DNA of 64,000 nucleotides from Isoetes taiwanensis. Lineage: Eukaryota > Streptophyta > Lycopodiopsida > Isoetales > Isoetaceae. The position numbers and the translations under genes were made by a program. A model generated the notes under the pieces. That model was not told the origin of the DNA and made no database searches. It saw only the letters and a list, made by a program, of their open reading frames with translations. Shown here one piece after another: positions 33,591 through 44,689 of this stretch. Where the stretch lies: contig JAJEKV010000212.1 of NCBI GenBank assembly GCA_021234155.1, positions 248,001 through 312,000 on the forward strand. The letters are read 5' to 3'. The number at the start of each line of letters is the position of its first letter. Position 1 is the first letter of the stretch.

Positions 33591-33592
33591 AA
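33371..33592 (+). repeat. LINE 3' end with (ATCT)n tail
   Basis: GGTCTCCGTGGACGTTAAAA at 33,512-33,531 followed by about fifteen ATCT units. This is the plus-strand form of the shared LINE 3' signature. The upstream about 140 bp are probably LINE 3' UTR. Confidence 0.75.
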
Positions 33593-35560
33593 GAAAATAG
33601 AGAGAACACTCAATAGGAGAGGAATACATGGCTAGAGCCAAAAGATAGATAGGCAAATATATTTTTAACGTCTATACGAGAAACTCATGGAGCTTCACAA
33701 CATACCCAGATGGAAGTTACCCCCACCATTATACGCGGCTAAAGTGGCTCTCTTTACAATGATCATGGCATGGATTCCTGAACCTATGACCTCGGCCTTC
33801 CTAAGAGGTATAATTCTATGGTGCCACATAGTCATGCCATTTTTTATAGCTCTTGGTATGCAATTCTAATCAAGTGGCCGAAAAAAGAGAAACATTTTAA
33901 AAAATTCTTCAAAAAGAAGGGATAGAATTAAGAATATGAGAACTATGAAAGATAGTAAACATGGAACACCTAACAATTGGATTATGATGTATTATTATTA
34001 GCAAAGATGGTAAACGGGAGATCTACATTGTTAAAGAAAAATTTACAAATGGAAAGCCAACTAGCATATCCTTAAGAAGTAGTTACAAAAAAAGAGAGAT
34101 AGGTATATAGATAGATTGATAAATAGATAGATTATCACAAGGAAACTGCTAACGTTAGCTACATCCACCCTAGAATTCCCATTCCTCTATAATTATTGGT
34201 ATTGGTGACAATTTAAAAAATGAATGCAGTTCCTAAAGCATGGTGACAACTTAACAAATGAATGCAGTTCCTTAAGCATACATAGTGAAGAGGTCCTAGA
34301 TGTTTACCATAGCTAGGCAATATTCTTTTGAGTCTCATCAATAATCTCCCAATTGCTTCAATATTTCTATACGTTGCATCTATTAAAATTGTTTCTACAA
34401 GAGATTTATTGTGGCAGCCAAAGTCGTCGCGAACATTTCTCTTCATTTGTCTTATTTACTTGTTTCAAAAAATACAAGATTTGAGCCTGCACTTTCTCAC
34501 CTTATATCTAGAAAAAAAAATACGTGATTAGAAACATAATGTAAAATAATTGCCTTTCCAAACTTGGAAATTAACATGCAATGTCTATTAATGCAATGGT
34601 GTGAAACACACTTGGATTAGAGATATCTTTGTCTCCATGAGTACACTTCAGTTATAAATGATTCATAGATACTATCCATTATGACAAGTTTCTAACAAGT
34701 TCATGCATATACTATTTTTATTAATCTAGTAGCAAGGCGAATGTTGCAATAAATTTAGTCGGCATTTATTAATGGGCTAAAGCCTTTTTTATTTTTCGCA
34801 ATGGTTCCTTAATGTCCTCTAGAGCACTACATTAACACCATATAACTTACCTGTTCATGAAACTATGGAGTTTTTAAAAATAGCATATTTGCAATAAAGC
34901 ACTATCTAATCTATTATTATCCCTTTCCATTGGAGAAAAACATATTCCACACAATCTAACATAGCATTTGCATGCCGCGAAACATTCAATCGAAACACCC
35001 AGAGGAGACAAAAGGGAACACCAAAGAGCTATAAAATTTGGCACTGTGCCAACAATCAGTAATGATTTTATCATCCTCTGTCTACTTCTAAACCATAGAA
35101 ATTTCTATTTTTATTTTTTTCTATTTTCCCAACTTTTTTATAGAAACGAATTTAGTAGAATTAAGACTTCTTATCAAAAATTAAGTCTCCTACTATAAAA
35201 TATCCATTAATTTGGCAAATTAATATAATTCGGATGCGATATTATCAAATTTTGGTAATTTATAAAAAATTTCCAGCTAACGCATCCTACTAGACCATCG
35301 AATTTAGATTTATAAAATTGATGAAATTTGGCATTTTCATGATATATCACACCTGAAAGTCATCATTGTCAACAATATATCACTCTTATATAATGCATTC
35401 TCATTTTCTGTCCTGCATATTTTCTTTGCTGCATTTTCTTTGAAATTGGCTCTCTTGTTGAATCGTGTCGTCTTTCAGCTTTTTATTTGCACCTCCTTCG
35501 ATTTGAATAGGGATGACCCTTGAATAAGCACGTGTGTGGATAAACAATAACTATGACGTC
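33593..35560. other. AT-rich stretch with minor repeats, no gene
   Basis: Contains a second, minus-oriented LINE 3' end at 33,642-33,690 (GATAGATAGG...TTTTTAACGTC) and TAGATAGA-rich sequence at 34,100-34,135. It also contains a 38-bp tandem duplication with AAATGAATGCAGTTCCT at 34,206-34,281. The 60-77 codon frames show no family motif and are not called. Confidence 0.5.
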
Positions 35561-35621
35561 AGCTTTGCTACTTATTACACAATATTCCCTCAGCTTTGCT
35601 ACTTACTAAACAATATTCCCT
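35561..35621 (+). repeat. Tandem duplication of 31 bp
   Basis: CAGCTTTGCTACTTA followed by AACAATATTCCCT-type sequence is present twice with two mismatches, directly before the second half of the split LINE. Confidence 0.8.
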
Positions 35622-37280
35622 TCTGATAGTTAGCACTTTCGCCAAAATTTTGGGAAGCTTGCTGGGATACAAGTTGAGCACCTGGGCAGAAGAGAATGGC
35701 AAGTGCTCCAATTTTCAAGCGGGCTTTCAGAAAGATTTTCATATGTTAGCTCATGCATTAACACTTCGTGTGTTAGTAGAGAAAGCAAATGCACCATCTG
35801 TATCATTGTATATTGCGTTTATAGATTTTGCAAAAGCATTTGACACAGTGCAGAGGAAGGAGTTAGGTGACAGAATGGAGCAGCTCAGTATTCTAGAAAA
35901 TATAAGAGAAGTTGTCTCACAATTGTATGCGAAGGTATTAATCAAATTATCTCGGGAAGTAAATCCTGTGATAAGGAACACTATAGGGATGCGCCAAGGA
36001 TGTCCTTTATCTCCTACAGTATTCGGCTTCTTTATCGACGAGCTTGAAGAATGGCTACATGCATGCTCTTTGGCAGGGACTCAGCTTGGAGCTTACATAG
36101 TACAATTATTACTGTATGCTGACGATGTGGTGCCATTGGCATACAAGAAACATGTGCTACAAGAGCATTTGCATAATTTAGCGGCATTTTGTGCAGCAAG
36201 CAAAATGAAAGTAAATGTTGCAAAATCCAAAGTTATGGTGTTCGGAACAAGGGAGAGACTGAGGTTCATGTATCTAGAGCAGGAAATTGAAACGGTGGAG
36301 AGTTTTAAATACCTGGGGGTAGATTTCTCCTCAAGATACAACTGGAAAAACTGTGTCAAAAGGAGATCCATGGTATGCTTTCTAAATGTTCTAAAATTTC
36401 TCTGCATGATTGGGGGCTTAGAAGCTTTTGTTTAAGACATTCGTTCAAACCGTGCTATTGTATGGGTTCATATATGGGGACCTAGCATCTCTGCCAAGTT
36501 ATGGAATCAAATAGAAACAATTCAGAAGCTATTTTTGAGGAATGTGCTTGGCATAAAAGCTCAGATACCATATGCTATTATGCTTGCAGAGACAGGTATG
36601 TTTCCATTAGAATTGGAAGCATTATTTCAGACTGTAAATTTCATTAATAGGATTAGAGGTCAATCACCAGAATGCTTATCCCATCAAGCAATGATGGCTT
36701 CAGAGCAGCAAAGTTGGATGCATGATTTCAAAACTTGAGCAGGAAAATGGGGTCTGAATGATGAAAATTGGCCTGAATGTAAGATAGAAATGATGTTCTT
36801 CTTATGCATAGATGGGTGTTTGTGCCTATGGGTCAGCCTATCCACTAGGGTTTTATTTCTGTCTGTTCATTGGGTATTGCGCCTTTGTTCTTGTCAATAA
36901 AAAGAGTCTCGCGTCCTTCAAAAAAAGAAAAAAAAAAGATGCAAGAGCATTACTAGAAAGACTTGCAATTGAACGCTTATGGCAGCACCAAGGTAGTAGA
37001 ATGCTTCATTACAGAACTTAGATAAATTACATGGGCGAGTATAAAAGCCAAGAGTATTTGTGGTCAGAAATGCCGACGCATCTAAAGCATGTCATAGCTT
37101 GTTATAGAACGAGCTCGCATAAATTGGGAGTTGAGACGGGCAGATGATCAAATACTCCACTTGAAGACAGGGTATGCAAAGCTTGTGATTCTTATAGTGT
37201 AGAAGATGAGGCACATGTACTCCTGCATTGCATTACAACGAGATCAGGGAATAGTTTGAAATCCAAGTGTCAGATCTTCA
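35622..37280 (+). pseudogene. LINE ORF2, second half: RT to Cys/His knuckle
   Basis: Open for 35,596-36,435: LIVSTFAKILGSLLGYKLST, FIDFAKAFDTVQR, GMRQGCPLSPTVFGFFIDEL, LLLYADDVVPLAY (catalytic YADD), VESFKYLGVDFS. Further blocks follow after a frameshift: VLGIKAQIPYAIMLAETGMF at 36,535 and ARALLERLAIERLWQHQGSR at 36,943 on. The knuckle VCKACDSYSVEDEAHVLLHC lies at about 37,170-37,230. Lesions: frameshift near 36,430, a 127-bp insertion at 36,815, and a stop at 37,019. It continues the protein broken at 20,118. Confidence 0.82.
36815..36941 (+). mobile_element. Short retro-insertion with A-rich tail
   Basis: 127 bp between two GATG copies. It ends in an AATAAAAAG signal and about 19 A-rich bases. 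Removing the insert plus one GATG puts the flanking LINE codons back in frame (FFLC-ID-ARALLE). It looks like a 5'-truncated mRNA or SINE-type retrocopy. No pol III boxes were recognised. Confidence 0.6.
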
Positions 37281-37480
37281 ATCATTGTTTTCTATCTCTT
37301 GTTATGAGTTAGGATTATATTTCTATCTTTTTCTATGAGTTAGGATTATCTTGAAGGCCATAGATAGCCATCGTACTTTGATATTAAAAATACGATGTAC
37401 TTTGCTGGTTTTTTAGTGCTCCATGGCCTCTCAAGGCTCTAAGTGAGCAAGACCAAATTAATAAATAAATAAATAAATAC
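37281..37480 (+). repeat. LINE 3' UTR and (AATA)n tail
   Basis: The 3' end TGCTCCATGGCCTCTCAAGG then CTCTAAGTGAGCAAGACC precedes about five AATA units at 37,459-37,479. The same design (GCTCCATGGCCCTC.GGGTCTAAGTGGGC) ends the LINE at 61,658, which has an ATG-type tail instead. Confidence 0.75.
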
Positions 37481-37760
37481 TGTCATGTACAAAGTTACTG
37501 CTGGTGAAACAAACTCGAGCCCTTCCACGTGGATATAGGCTATGTAGGACAGTTAGACCTCGTGAAGAAGGATGTGTGTCTGTCTTGCAATCTAAAAAAT
37601 ACACACATAACCTAGAGAGTAACAGATAGAGAACTTACCTTTCGAGTGCACGTATGAGATGCCCTAGCCTACACATTAGATTCTGCATATAGAAGAGAGT
37701 TGGATACTGATGCTAGGGGCCTTTTGTAAATATAAGAGTGCTATTGACTGGGCTAGTAAG
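37481..37760. other. Spacer before the TTAA element
   Basis: No coding signal or repeat recognised. Confidence 0.45.
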
Positions 37761-37764
37761 TTAA

Positions 37765-37786
37765 GGGTAAAAGCACGCTGTGGTGT
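37765..37786 (+). repeat. TTAA element left terminal inverted repeat
   Basis: 22 bp, GGGTAAAAGCACGCTGTGGT plus GT, preceded by TTAA. Perfect complement of 60,569-60,590. Confidence 0.9.
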
Positions 37787-38039
37787 TCCAATTCGGCTGT
37801 CCCCCCTGTCCCCCCAAAATGTGGCGTTGCATCCACCACTTTTGTGGTATGAAAGTATAATTATGGCACCGCTCAGCTGTCGGTATTTAAGAATAGAGTC
37901 CCGCTCAGCTGTGGGGGAAATTCTAATTTCAAAAACTAAAATTCAAATTCAAATTCCTATTCTTTGGCCCCTTCCTGTTCTTTGCCTACGTCCTGTTCTT
38001 TGGCTCCCTCCCTACTGCGAGCTCCAATCCATTGTGGAT

Positions 38040-39673
38040 ATGGATGTCAATGAGGTAATCTGTACACAAATCGGCAAAACGAAGAAGAACCAAGGAACAA
38101 GAAATGTTGAAGAAAAAAAAGGAAAAGAAGAAAGAAGAAAAATGGAGCTTGCGGGAATGGCGGAAAGGATCCGGTTCATCAAGAAGTGCAAGCATTAAAT
38201 GCCGTATTGTCCTTAATTTGCTAACGTTTTTCCATAAACAGACCAAAAGAATGGAGGATAGCACGAAGAAAGAAATTTTTTGAGGGATAAAACATTGGAA
38301 AAATTCATAGGTGAAGAATTAAAGGATTTGGAAGCCAAGAGCATCGTTATAAGGAGCCTCTGGGACTCCATGCAGACTGTCAAACTCTCTACCGGCAATG
38401 ACGCCTAGCAGCCAAGAATAGCTGCCTTGCAATGTACGTACTGCGCCGTCGTGCGATTTCGAAACAAGTGACAAAATCAGCCAGCGAGATCTTGGAAACG
38501 TATTAGGTGTTCACCCAAGAAACCTGCAAAAGGCAAAGGTGGCAGATGAGATTATCAAGGAAACACATTACTATGTATCGGATGATAGGGAACCGCGATA
38601 CTTTGTTAGGTGCAACACTGCTTCATGAAGCACCACAAATATCTGGAGCAGAAAGGAAGGGTTCCAAACAGACATTATGTGTTTTCAGATGGTGCAGCAT
38701 ATCAATTCAAGGCTTCTAGACCATTTTACTTTGTGGCTAGGTACACAAACGACACTGATGTCTATATGATGTGGAATTTTTTTGGTTCTAACTACGGGAA
38801 AGGTGAACGATGGCAAAGGCTGCTGAGTTGAAGAGATGGTTAAGACAAGCGCAATTAAAATCTGGCGGCATAAAATTGGGTAATGCTCATGAAGTGGTAG
38901 AAGTTGCGAAGAGATGTTTACTTGTGGAACATCCGAGTGGATGAACACATCTAAAACCGATAAGAGGAAGAATATAAAAGGTTCTTTTGGGAAGTCAAGG
39001 TGGAGGATATAGATAGAAAGAAAGCATGGGGTGCGAGAAAGGATTTTGGACACTAGGCGGATCCATTGTGTACATGCATTCAATCCACGAATCTCCATTG
39101 CGATTTGCACGAGGAACTTTCATGCTTCCGCAGACTCTTTGCTTGGATGGCATGTGGGGCAGTTGTGTGAACAAGCACTACGTTGATGATTGGAAACTTC
39201 AAGTTATTGTACCATCCTCCAATGTGCATCGCGACATTGAGGACCGTAAATTGAAGGTCCTTGTTCTCCTCAATCCCACGATGTTAGCGAGAGGCACTTA
39301 GAGTTGGTGATAATTTTGCTGTCGTTGCTCCGAAAGGGAATGATGAGGGTTCTGAATTTTGGATTCTGATGTGCACAAAACCAAAATGGATAGTGGAGAA
39401 AGACTTCCAACTCAATGGAACATGGTACCTCGCCGGTGATAGTGTCATAGAAGGTATGTATTACAAGAAGGGCGCAAGATCAACCGTCAGCTATGATCTT
39501 TGCAGTAAAGACGCCTTAGGCATAGTATTCACAACACAGGTCCGTGCAATCGGACTTCACATGCCACCAACTAAGCGTCAAAAGCAGGATTTATATATAT
39601 TTTGGATCCTTTAGATGAGGAGAAAATTTTACAGAATTTACCCGAAGTTCTTTCTGATGATGATGAAATGTAA
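38040..39673 (+). pseudogene. Putative transposase, SDGxxxQFK family, copy 1
   Basis: The first exon begins MDVNEVICTQIGKTKKNQGT at 38,040, is Lys/Glu-rich and ends near 38,198. After an acceptor-like ATAAACAG, an HTH-like LGNVLGVHPRNLQKAK lies at about 38,490-38,540. The core follows: HYYVSDDREPRY (38,572), VFSDGAAYQFKASRPF (38,680), MMWNFFGSNYGKGE (38,768), CLDGMWGSCVNKHYVDDWK (39,141) and a C-terminal domain with GTWYLAGDSVIEGMYYKK, ending SDDDEM-stop at 39,673. Copy 2 shows that a central block (DFAxE...TFKEQEEVRS) is missing here. From memory, uncharacterised animal proteins share 'SDdl.HD ... sDGa..QFK ... W.Ff..shGKg..Dg', which I infer to be a transposase core. Frameshifts are frequent. 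Confidence 0.6.
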
Positions 39674-40100
39674 AACCATTATGTAGTTTTCAGAACTCAT
39701 GTGAAGTCTTGTGCTTCAGCTGTGAAAATGAGTTTGTCTTGATTTCTTTTGAAGATTTGAATTCTTCTGAAACACTTGATTCCTTTGTTTGTGAGATGAA
39801 TTGAATATGAATTTTCATTGAAATGAATCGAGGTTACAATAACAATTATGTACATAAGAAAGATATCTGATTGATTTAAGTGCGAGGTGACTCATGCACC
39901 TATATACTTCCCAATACATATGTTCCTCTCAGTTCTAGCTTTTTTGTTGCTTCTAATCTTAAAACTTCAAGCATGAACACTCTAACATCAACTAGATCAC
40001 GGTGCGAAATGTCCACAACTTGTAGTTAACCACACTTTGTCAATAATGTGAGTTTGGTTTTGTCTGTACATTTAAGTTGACTTACTAGATCAGGCAACAA
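39674..40100. other. Spacer between convergent genes, copy 1
   Basis: AT-rich 3' flanks of the two convergent genes; near-identical in the copies at 44,250-44,690 and 53,070-53,490. Probably holds both polyadenylation regions, but no site can be assigned. Confidence 0.45.
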
Positions 40101-43100
40101 TATATTCACTCCTTTTAAGTACCCCCTCACAAATTTGTCCATAAAGCGAACATACGGCAAATTGCACATGAATAACCATCGGTTTGAAGAGGCGTTCTGG
40201 AAATTTTCACAACATCTGAGGTTGTAAAGCTGAAATTATTGTGTCCAAGCAATTCCAGGAACCTGCACTCAAAGTTTGTTGTCATTGTGCCACAACAGCA
40301 AAATGCAATGAGCAAGCACTAACCTCTCAATATATGCTTCTGCCATGCAAGCCCGAGCTATCAAAGTGATATATCCCCTGGTTTTATATACGCATGCGAG
40401 ACACGCGTGGCTTACAATCAGAAAACAGGTCCAGTGATGTCCATCACAAGCAGGCAAAAACATGTACTGGCACTTATCCAGATTCACATGTTTCCTTATT
40501 GTTTTGTAACTATTTGTGTCCTTGGACAATGTCGAGTGAAAAAGAGGGTCAAAGAAATGAAAGGGATGGCTCATTCCTTGGAGAATCAAGTAGTATTCCA
40601 TGTATCTGCAAACATATGCATATCATCTGGCACAATCCTGATGATCACAAATCAGATGAAAGTATCACCTTGAGAAGAGGAGGATCAATTGATCATTGAA
40701 CCACTGCGTATCAGCTTCCAAAATTTTGATGTCGGTGGAGCTAATCACGACAGTTTGAGTTCCCTTTCGGCACCACTTCAGATGTGTATTTGGCTTTAGA
40801 TAGTCAGGGACTGCCGAAGCTCTATCATCTCTAGTTCTAAACACACACGAGAACATTTGCTCACAATCCATTCAAATATTTTAAATTGAAAAAGTACAAC
40901 ACATATCATAGAAATTTTTTTACTTATATTGACTTTCAAAGAGTTTTACAAGATTCGTTTTTATGAAAATACTTGTCGAGCATTTTCATGCGATTCTTGT
41001 GACTCTTGAGAATCCCACATGTTCCACATTTGATGTTCCTTCACATAATTTGGCACACTTTTTGCGGCGAAGTCCCTCGACCATGGTTTGAGTTGCTCCA
41101 AAAGGAAATTGGAATCCAACTTTGTGGGAGCAAAACTATTTGGACATATCATTGTGTTCGGCTGGTTGGCAGAACCCTTATATCTGCTGTCATCTATCAA
41201 CAATGTGTTTGTCACCTGGTATCTCCAAAATTTCTGGTACACTTTGGACAGATCCTTAAGGAAAATTGGCTTATTAACCACTTTTAATTTTGTGTTGGTG
41301 CAGTCATCCTGATTCCAAATAAAAAGAAATCGCCCTTATATTCTGCTAAACAACTTTCTCGTCAACAAGTCAACATTACTCTTTGCCATCTTTGGACCAC
41401 AATGCAATCTCAAATTTTGAAAAACACCATTCTAAGAACTCCACGAAATCCGGGCACGGAAGCTGCGAACTTTTGATGGTTCAATTTACGGATGGTCACT
41501 CCGGCTTACCGATCGGGGATCCTCTCTTTCAAGTCATAAAACTTGCCTAAAACCCCATTAAAATCCGAACAAGGAGAATTTCAGTTAACCTCTTGGTTTT
41601 GTTGGTTGAGGTTGTATTGGACTCGTTGAAGCGATCACGCATCTTGTCCGGATCCGGTTTCTTTGTCAACTTCATCACCTACATCGCATTTGGCTCATAT
41701 TGAAGACCAAAACTTTTTCGGTAAAGGACCCCGTCTGAGAATGAATCTCAAAGGAATTAATTTTCCCCTAAATCAGATGCACTAGGAATCTCTTAGTGAT
41801 GGCTTCCATTGCGGTAGCATTTATCTACGCAACATAATTGAAATGAGGAAGACTACGAGAAAAATACAAAAATAAATCATGTATGTGGCATCGGTACTTA
41901 CTTGATCTGACGCATTCGATTGACTATCCAAATTTCGTTTTGGAGTCTCCACGCCGTCGTATTTGGGATTGACTTAGGAGTATCAAATGGGGTGAATTCT
42001 AGGTATAATAGGAGGTATCTTGCGAGTTTCATAAGCGATCGAGGCGTGGATAAGCTGTTGGATATCCTTAGTCTCAAATTTACGCAGTGCGCAAACACTA
42101 AGTCGGTAGACACGTGACAACATCGATAAACATTAGTTAAGGCACTTGTTTGCAGTGAATGTATATTGTTTGCGTGAACAATATCAAGCCCTGGGTGAGT
42201 TGACAACCATTCAAGAGGGTCACGCACCGGGCTTTTACTCTCTTTCGATGTTCTGTTTATATATATCTAAAGTGCCCCCCTAAAATGAGCGGCGATCTCA
42301 TCGGGGGCACTTTAGATACAATAAATAGGACAAGCAAAAGAGACTAAGCAACCAGGATGGAAGAGACTAAGCGGGGATGAAAGAGACACGAGTACAAGCA
42401 TCGAGACTTCCCAAACCTTGCTTTCACCCCTCTTTGGACTTACTTGTGTCCATTGGTTCTTGTGGTACCACTCGAACACCAAAAGTCAAAAGCCATGTCT
42501 CGATCATAATGTGGCCCTGGCGGGGCTGCAGCCAGGTTCTAGAGTGTGCGCAAAACAAATTCAAAATCAATAGAGTCTTTAGACGAGGGTTAGAGATGAT
42601 AATATTTACCTCAAATGGTGTGATAGACATGGAATGTGATCTTGGTGACGCATTACGCTATATGGCAACCGACAACATTTTACCCTCCCATTTCGGACAA
42701 GCGTCCACAAAATGGACAACCTTCATTACCCTCTTCTTACGCCTCGGGAAGCATTGGAAGTGCGGGATCTAAAGGAGTGTCATGACCACTACATTTCGAA
42801 AAAAAATCTCAAATCTTTGCATTCGATGTAGCAGCTCCAGCCAGATAAGTCTTCACATGCCTTTAGCTCAATTTCGGTTTGTTAATTCCTTATTTAATTG
42901 TTTCAGCCCGGGCAACCTTTGTACCATTTAGCTCTTCATCCTTTAGTTAAACACAACCCGAACACCCTCGCTACTTCGGAGTTCTTTGTCATGATTGATT
43001 GCCATCCGTGCAAATCAGCTCTAATTTCGATGCTTTATGCTCCATCAACTCAATCTTTCTTTTTGATATCATTTTTCCTATCCTCGTTTGCTTGCAATCG

Positions 43101-43310
43101 TTGCTTGCATCTATCAAACCTAGCTGATGTTGCAGCCAACCATTCCTTCACAAAGTCCGCCCATAGTACGCAAAACAAAACACTACGTTATATGTCGACC
43201 TCCTAACATAGTAAGCCCGCGTCTTGATGGAAAACCACAATCACACACCACACAACACAAGGTAGTCTCTACACACCACCACATACCACCACCCACACAA
43301 CAACATTTTG
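40100..43310 (-). pseudogene. C48 (Ulp1-like) protease gene, copy 1
   Basis: Minus strand. Best-kept copy. The 5' part near 43,150-42,950 encodes a coiled coil (ARFDRCKQRLQANEDRKND, KKIELMEHKASK). An exon around 42,650-42,600 ends SITPFE at a donor GAG|GTAAATA. The catalytic part is 40,601-40,320 with VNLDKCQYMFLPACDGHHWT (catalytic His) and CFLIVSHACL, where other C48 proteins often have an Asp. The next exon, 40,315-40,127, has ISRTPLQTDGYSCAICRMFA (Gln and Cys). Fold: SUMO-protease type. The possible Asp-to-Val change and the broken N-terminal exons make activity doubtful. The gene's first exons seem to lie at 60,361-59,870. Confidence 0.6.
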
Positions 43311-43331
43311 CCACGGTACACACCACACAAC

Positions 43332-43740
43332 CGTGTGGTGGTGGTGGTGTGTGTGTGTGGTGGTGGTGGTGGGGGTGGTGGTGGTGGTGGTGGTGGTGGT
43401 GTGTGCGTGGTGGTGGTGGTGAGGTGTGGTGGTGGGGTTTGGTGGTGGTGGTGGTGGGGTGTGTGGTGGTGGTGGAGTGTGGTGGTGGTGGGTGTGGTGT
43501 GGGACATGGTGGAGTGTGGTGATGGGGGGTGTGGTGGTGGGGTGTGGTGGTGGTGGAGTGTGGGGGGTGTGGTGGTGGGGTGTGGTGTGGTTGTGGTGGA
43601 GTGTGGTGGTGGTGGATTGTGGTGTGGGACATGGTGGAGTCTGGTGGTGTGTGGTGGTGGTGGAGGAGTGGTGGTGGTGGTGGAGTGTGGTGATGGTGGA
43701 GGTGTGTGGTGTTGGTGGTGGAGTGTGGTGGTGGTGTGTG
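43332..43740 (+). repeat. (GTG)n-rich array, copy 1
   Basis: About 410 bp of GTG/GGTGGT sequence broken by GTGTGGTGTGGGACATGGTG and TGATGG. Long frames on both strands (poly Val/Gly/Trp or His/Thr/Pro) are products of the repeat and not genes. It follows the 5' part of the protease gene in both full copies. Confidence 0.85.
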
Positions 43741-44249
43741 CCGGTTGTGTGAACAAGCACTACGTTGATGATTGGAAACTTCAAGTTATTGTACCATCCT
43801 CCAATGTGCATGCCGACATTGAGGACCGTAAAAATCAGGGTCCTTGTTCTCCTCAATCCACGATGTTAGCAGAGGCACTTAGAGTTGGTGATAATTTTTT
43901 GTCGTTGCTCGAAAAGGGAATGATGAGGGTTTGAATTTTGGATTACGATGTGCACAAAACCAAAATGGATAGTGGAGAAAGACTTCCAACTCAATGGAAC
44001 ATGGTACCTCTTGGTGATAGTGTCATAGAAGGTATGTATTACAAGAAGGGCGCAGGATCAACCGTCAGCTATGATCTTTGCAGTAAAGACGCCTTAGGCA
44101 TAGTATTCACAACACAGATCTGTGCAATCAGACTTCACATGCCACCAACTAAACGTCAAAACAGGACTGTATATAGGCTGGATCCTTTAGATGAGGAGAA
44201 AATTTTACAGAATTTACCCGAAGTTCTTTCTGATGATGATGAAATGTAA
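43741..44249 (+). pseudogene. SDGxxxQFK protein, C-terminal part only
   Basis: Starts directly at the end of the (GTG)n array with CVNKHYVDDWKLQVIVPSSN, so the array replaces everything upstream. It continues through GDSVIEGMYYKKGAGSTVSY and YRLDPLDEEKILQNLPEV to the stop at 44,249. The final 100 codons (43,938-44,249) are open. A partial copy made by internal rearrangement; no promoter or start. Confidence 0.65.
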
Positions 44250-44689
44250 AACCATTCTGTAGTTTTCAAAACTCATGTGAAGTCTTGTGCTTCAGCTGTG
44301 AAAATGAGTTTGTCTTGATTTCTTTTGAAGATTTGAATTCTTCTGAAACACTTGATTCCTTTGTTTGTGAGATGAATTGAATATGAATTTCATTGAAATG
44401 AATCGAGGTTACAATAACAATTATGTACATAAGAAAGATATCAAATTGATTTAAGTCACGAGGTGACTCATGCACCTACATACTTCCCAATACATATGTT
44501 CCTCTCAGTTCCAGCTTTTGTTGCTTCTAATCTTAAAACTTCAAGCATGAACACTCTAACATCAACTAGATCCTGGTCTGAAATGTCCACAACTTGTAGT
44601 TAACCACACTTTGTTAATAACAGAGTTTGGTTTGTCTGCTGCATTTAAGTTGACTTACTAGATCAGGCAACAATATATTCACTCCTTTT

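Larger units (their letters stand above)
17969..37480 (+). mobile_element. LINE split by about 15.5 kb of other DNA
   Basis: First half 17,969-20,118, second half 35,622-37,480. The left part ends at VQNYRTT of the polymerase and the right part begins at LIVSTFAKILGSLLG, the residues expected next, with none missing. Both halves are on the plus strand. Without the intervening DNA this is a LINE of about 4 kb with ORF1, endonuclease, polymerase, Cys/His knuckle and an (AATA)n tail. No target duplication was found around the 15.5-kb interval. Confidence 0.65.

Noticed and set aside
33687-33869. Small membrane-like protein of 60 residues
   Set aside because: Immediately follows a LINE 3' end, no homologue recognised, AT-rich context; probably chance.
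20119-35621. Treating the whole 15.5-kb interval as a single Helitron or Maverick-type element
   Set aside because: No TC...CTRR ends, no terminal repeats and no Rep/helicase or polymerase B motifs; the interval is better seen as composite.
43183-43934. Long open frames on both strands across the GTG array (Val/Gly/Trp-rich or His/Thr/Pro-rich)
   Set aside because: A stop-free trinucleotide-type repeat gives long frames in several phases at once; the same happens at 56,635-57,275. No family motif, start context or splice logic.
38040-44249. piggyBac assignment of the TTAA element
   Set aside because: Only the TTAA target supports it. The visible protein motifs do not look like a piggyBac DDE domain, so the family was left open.
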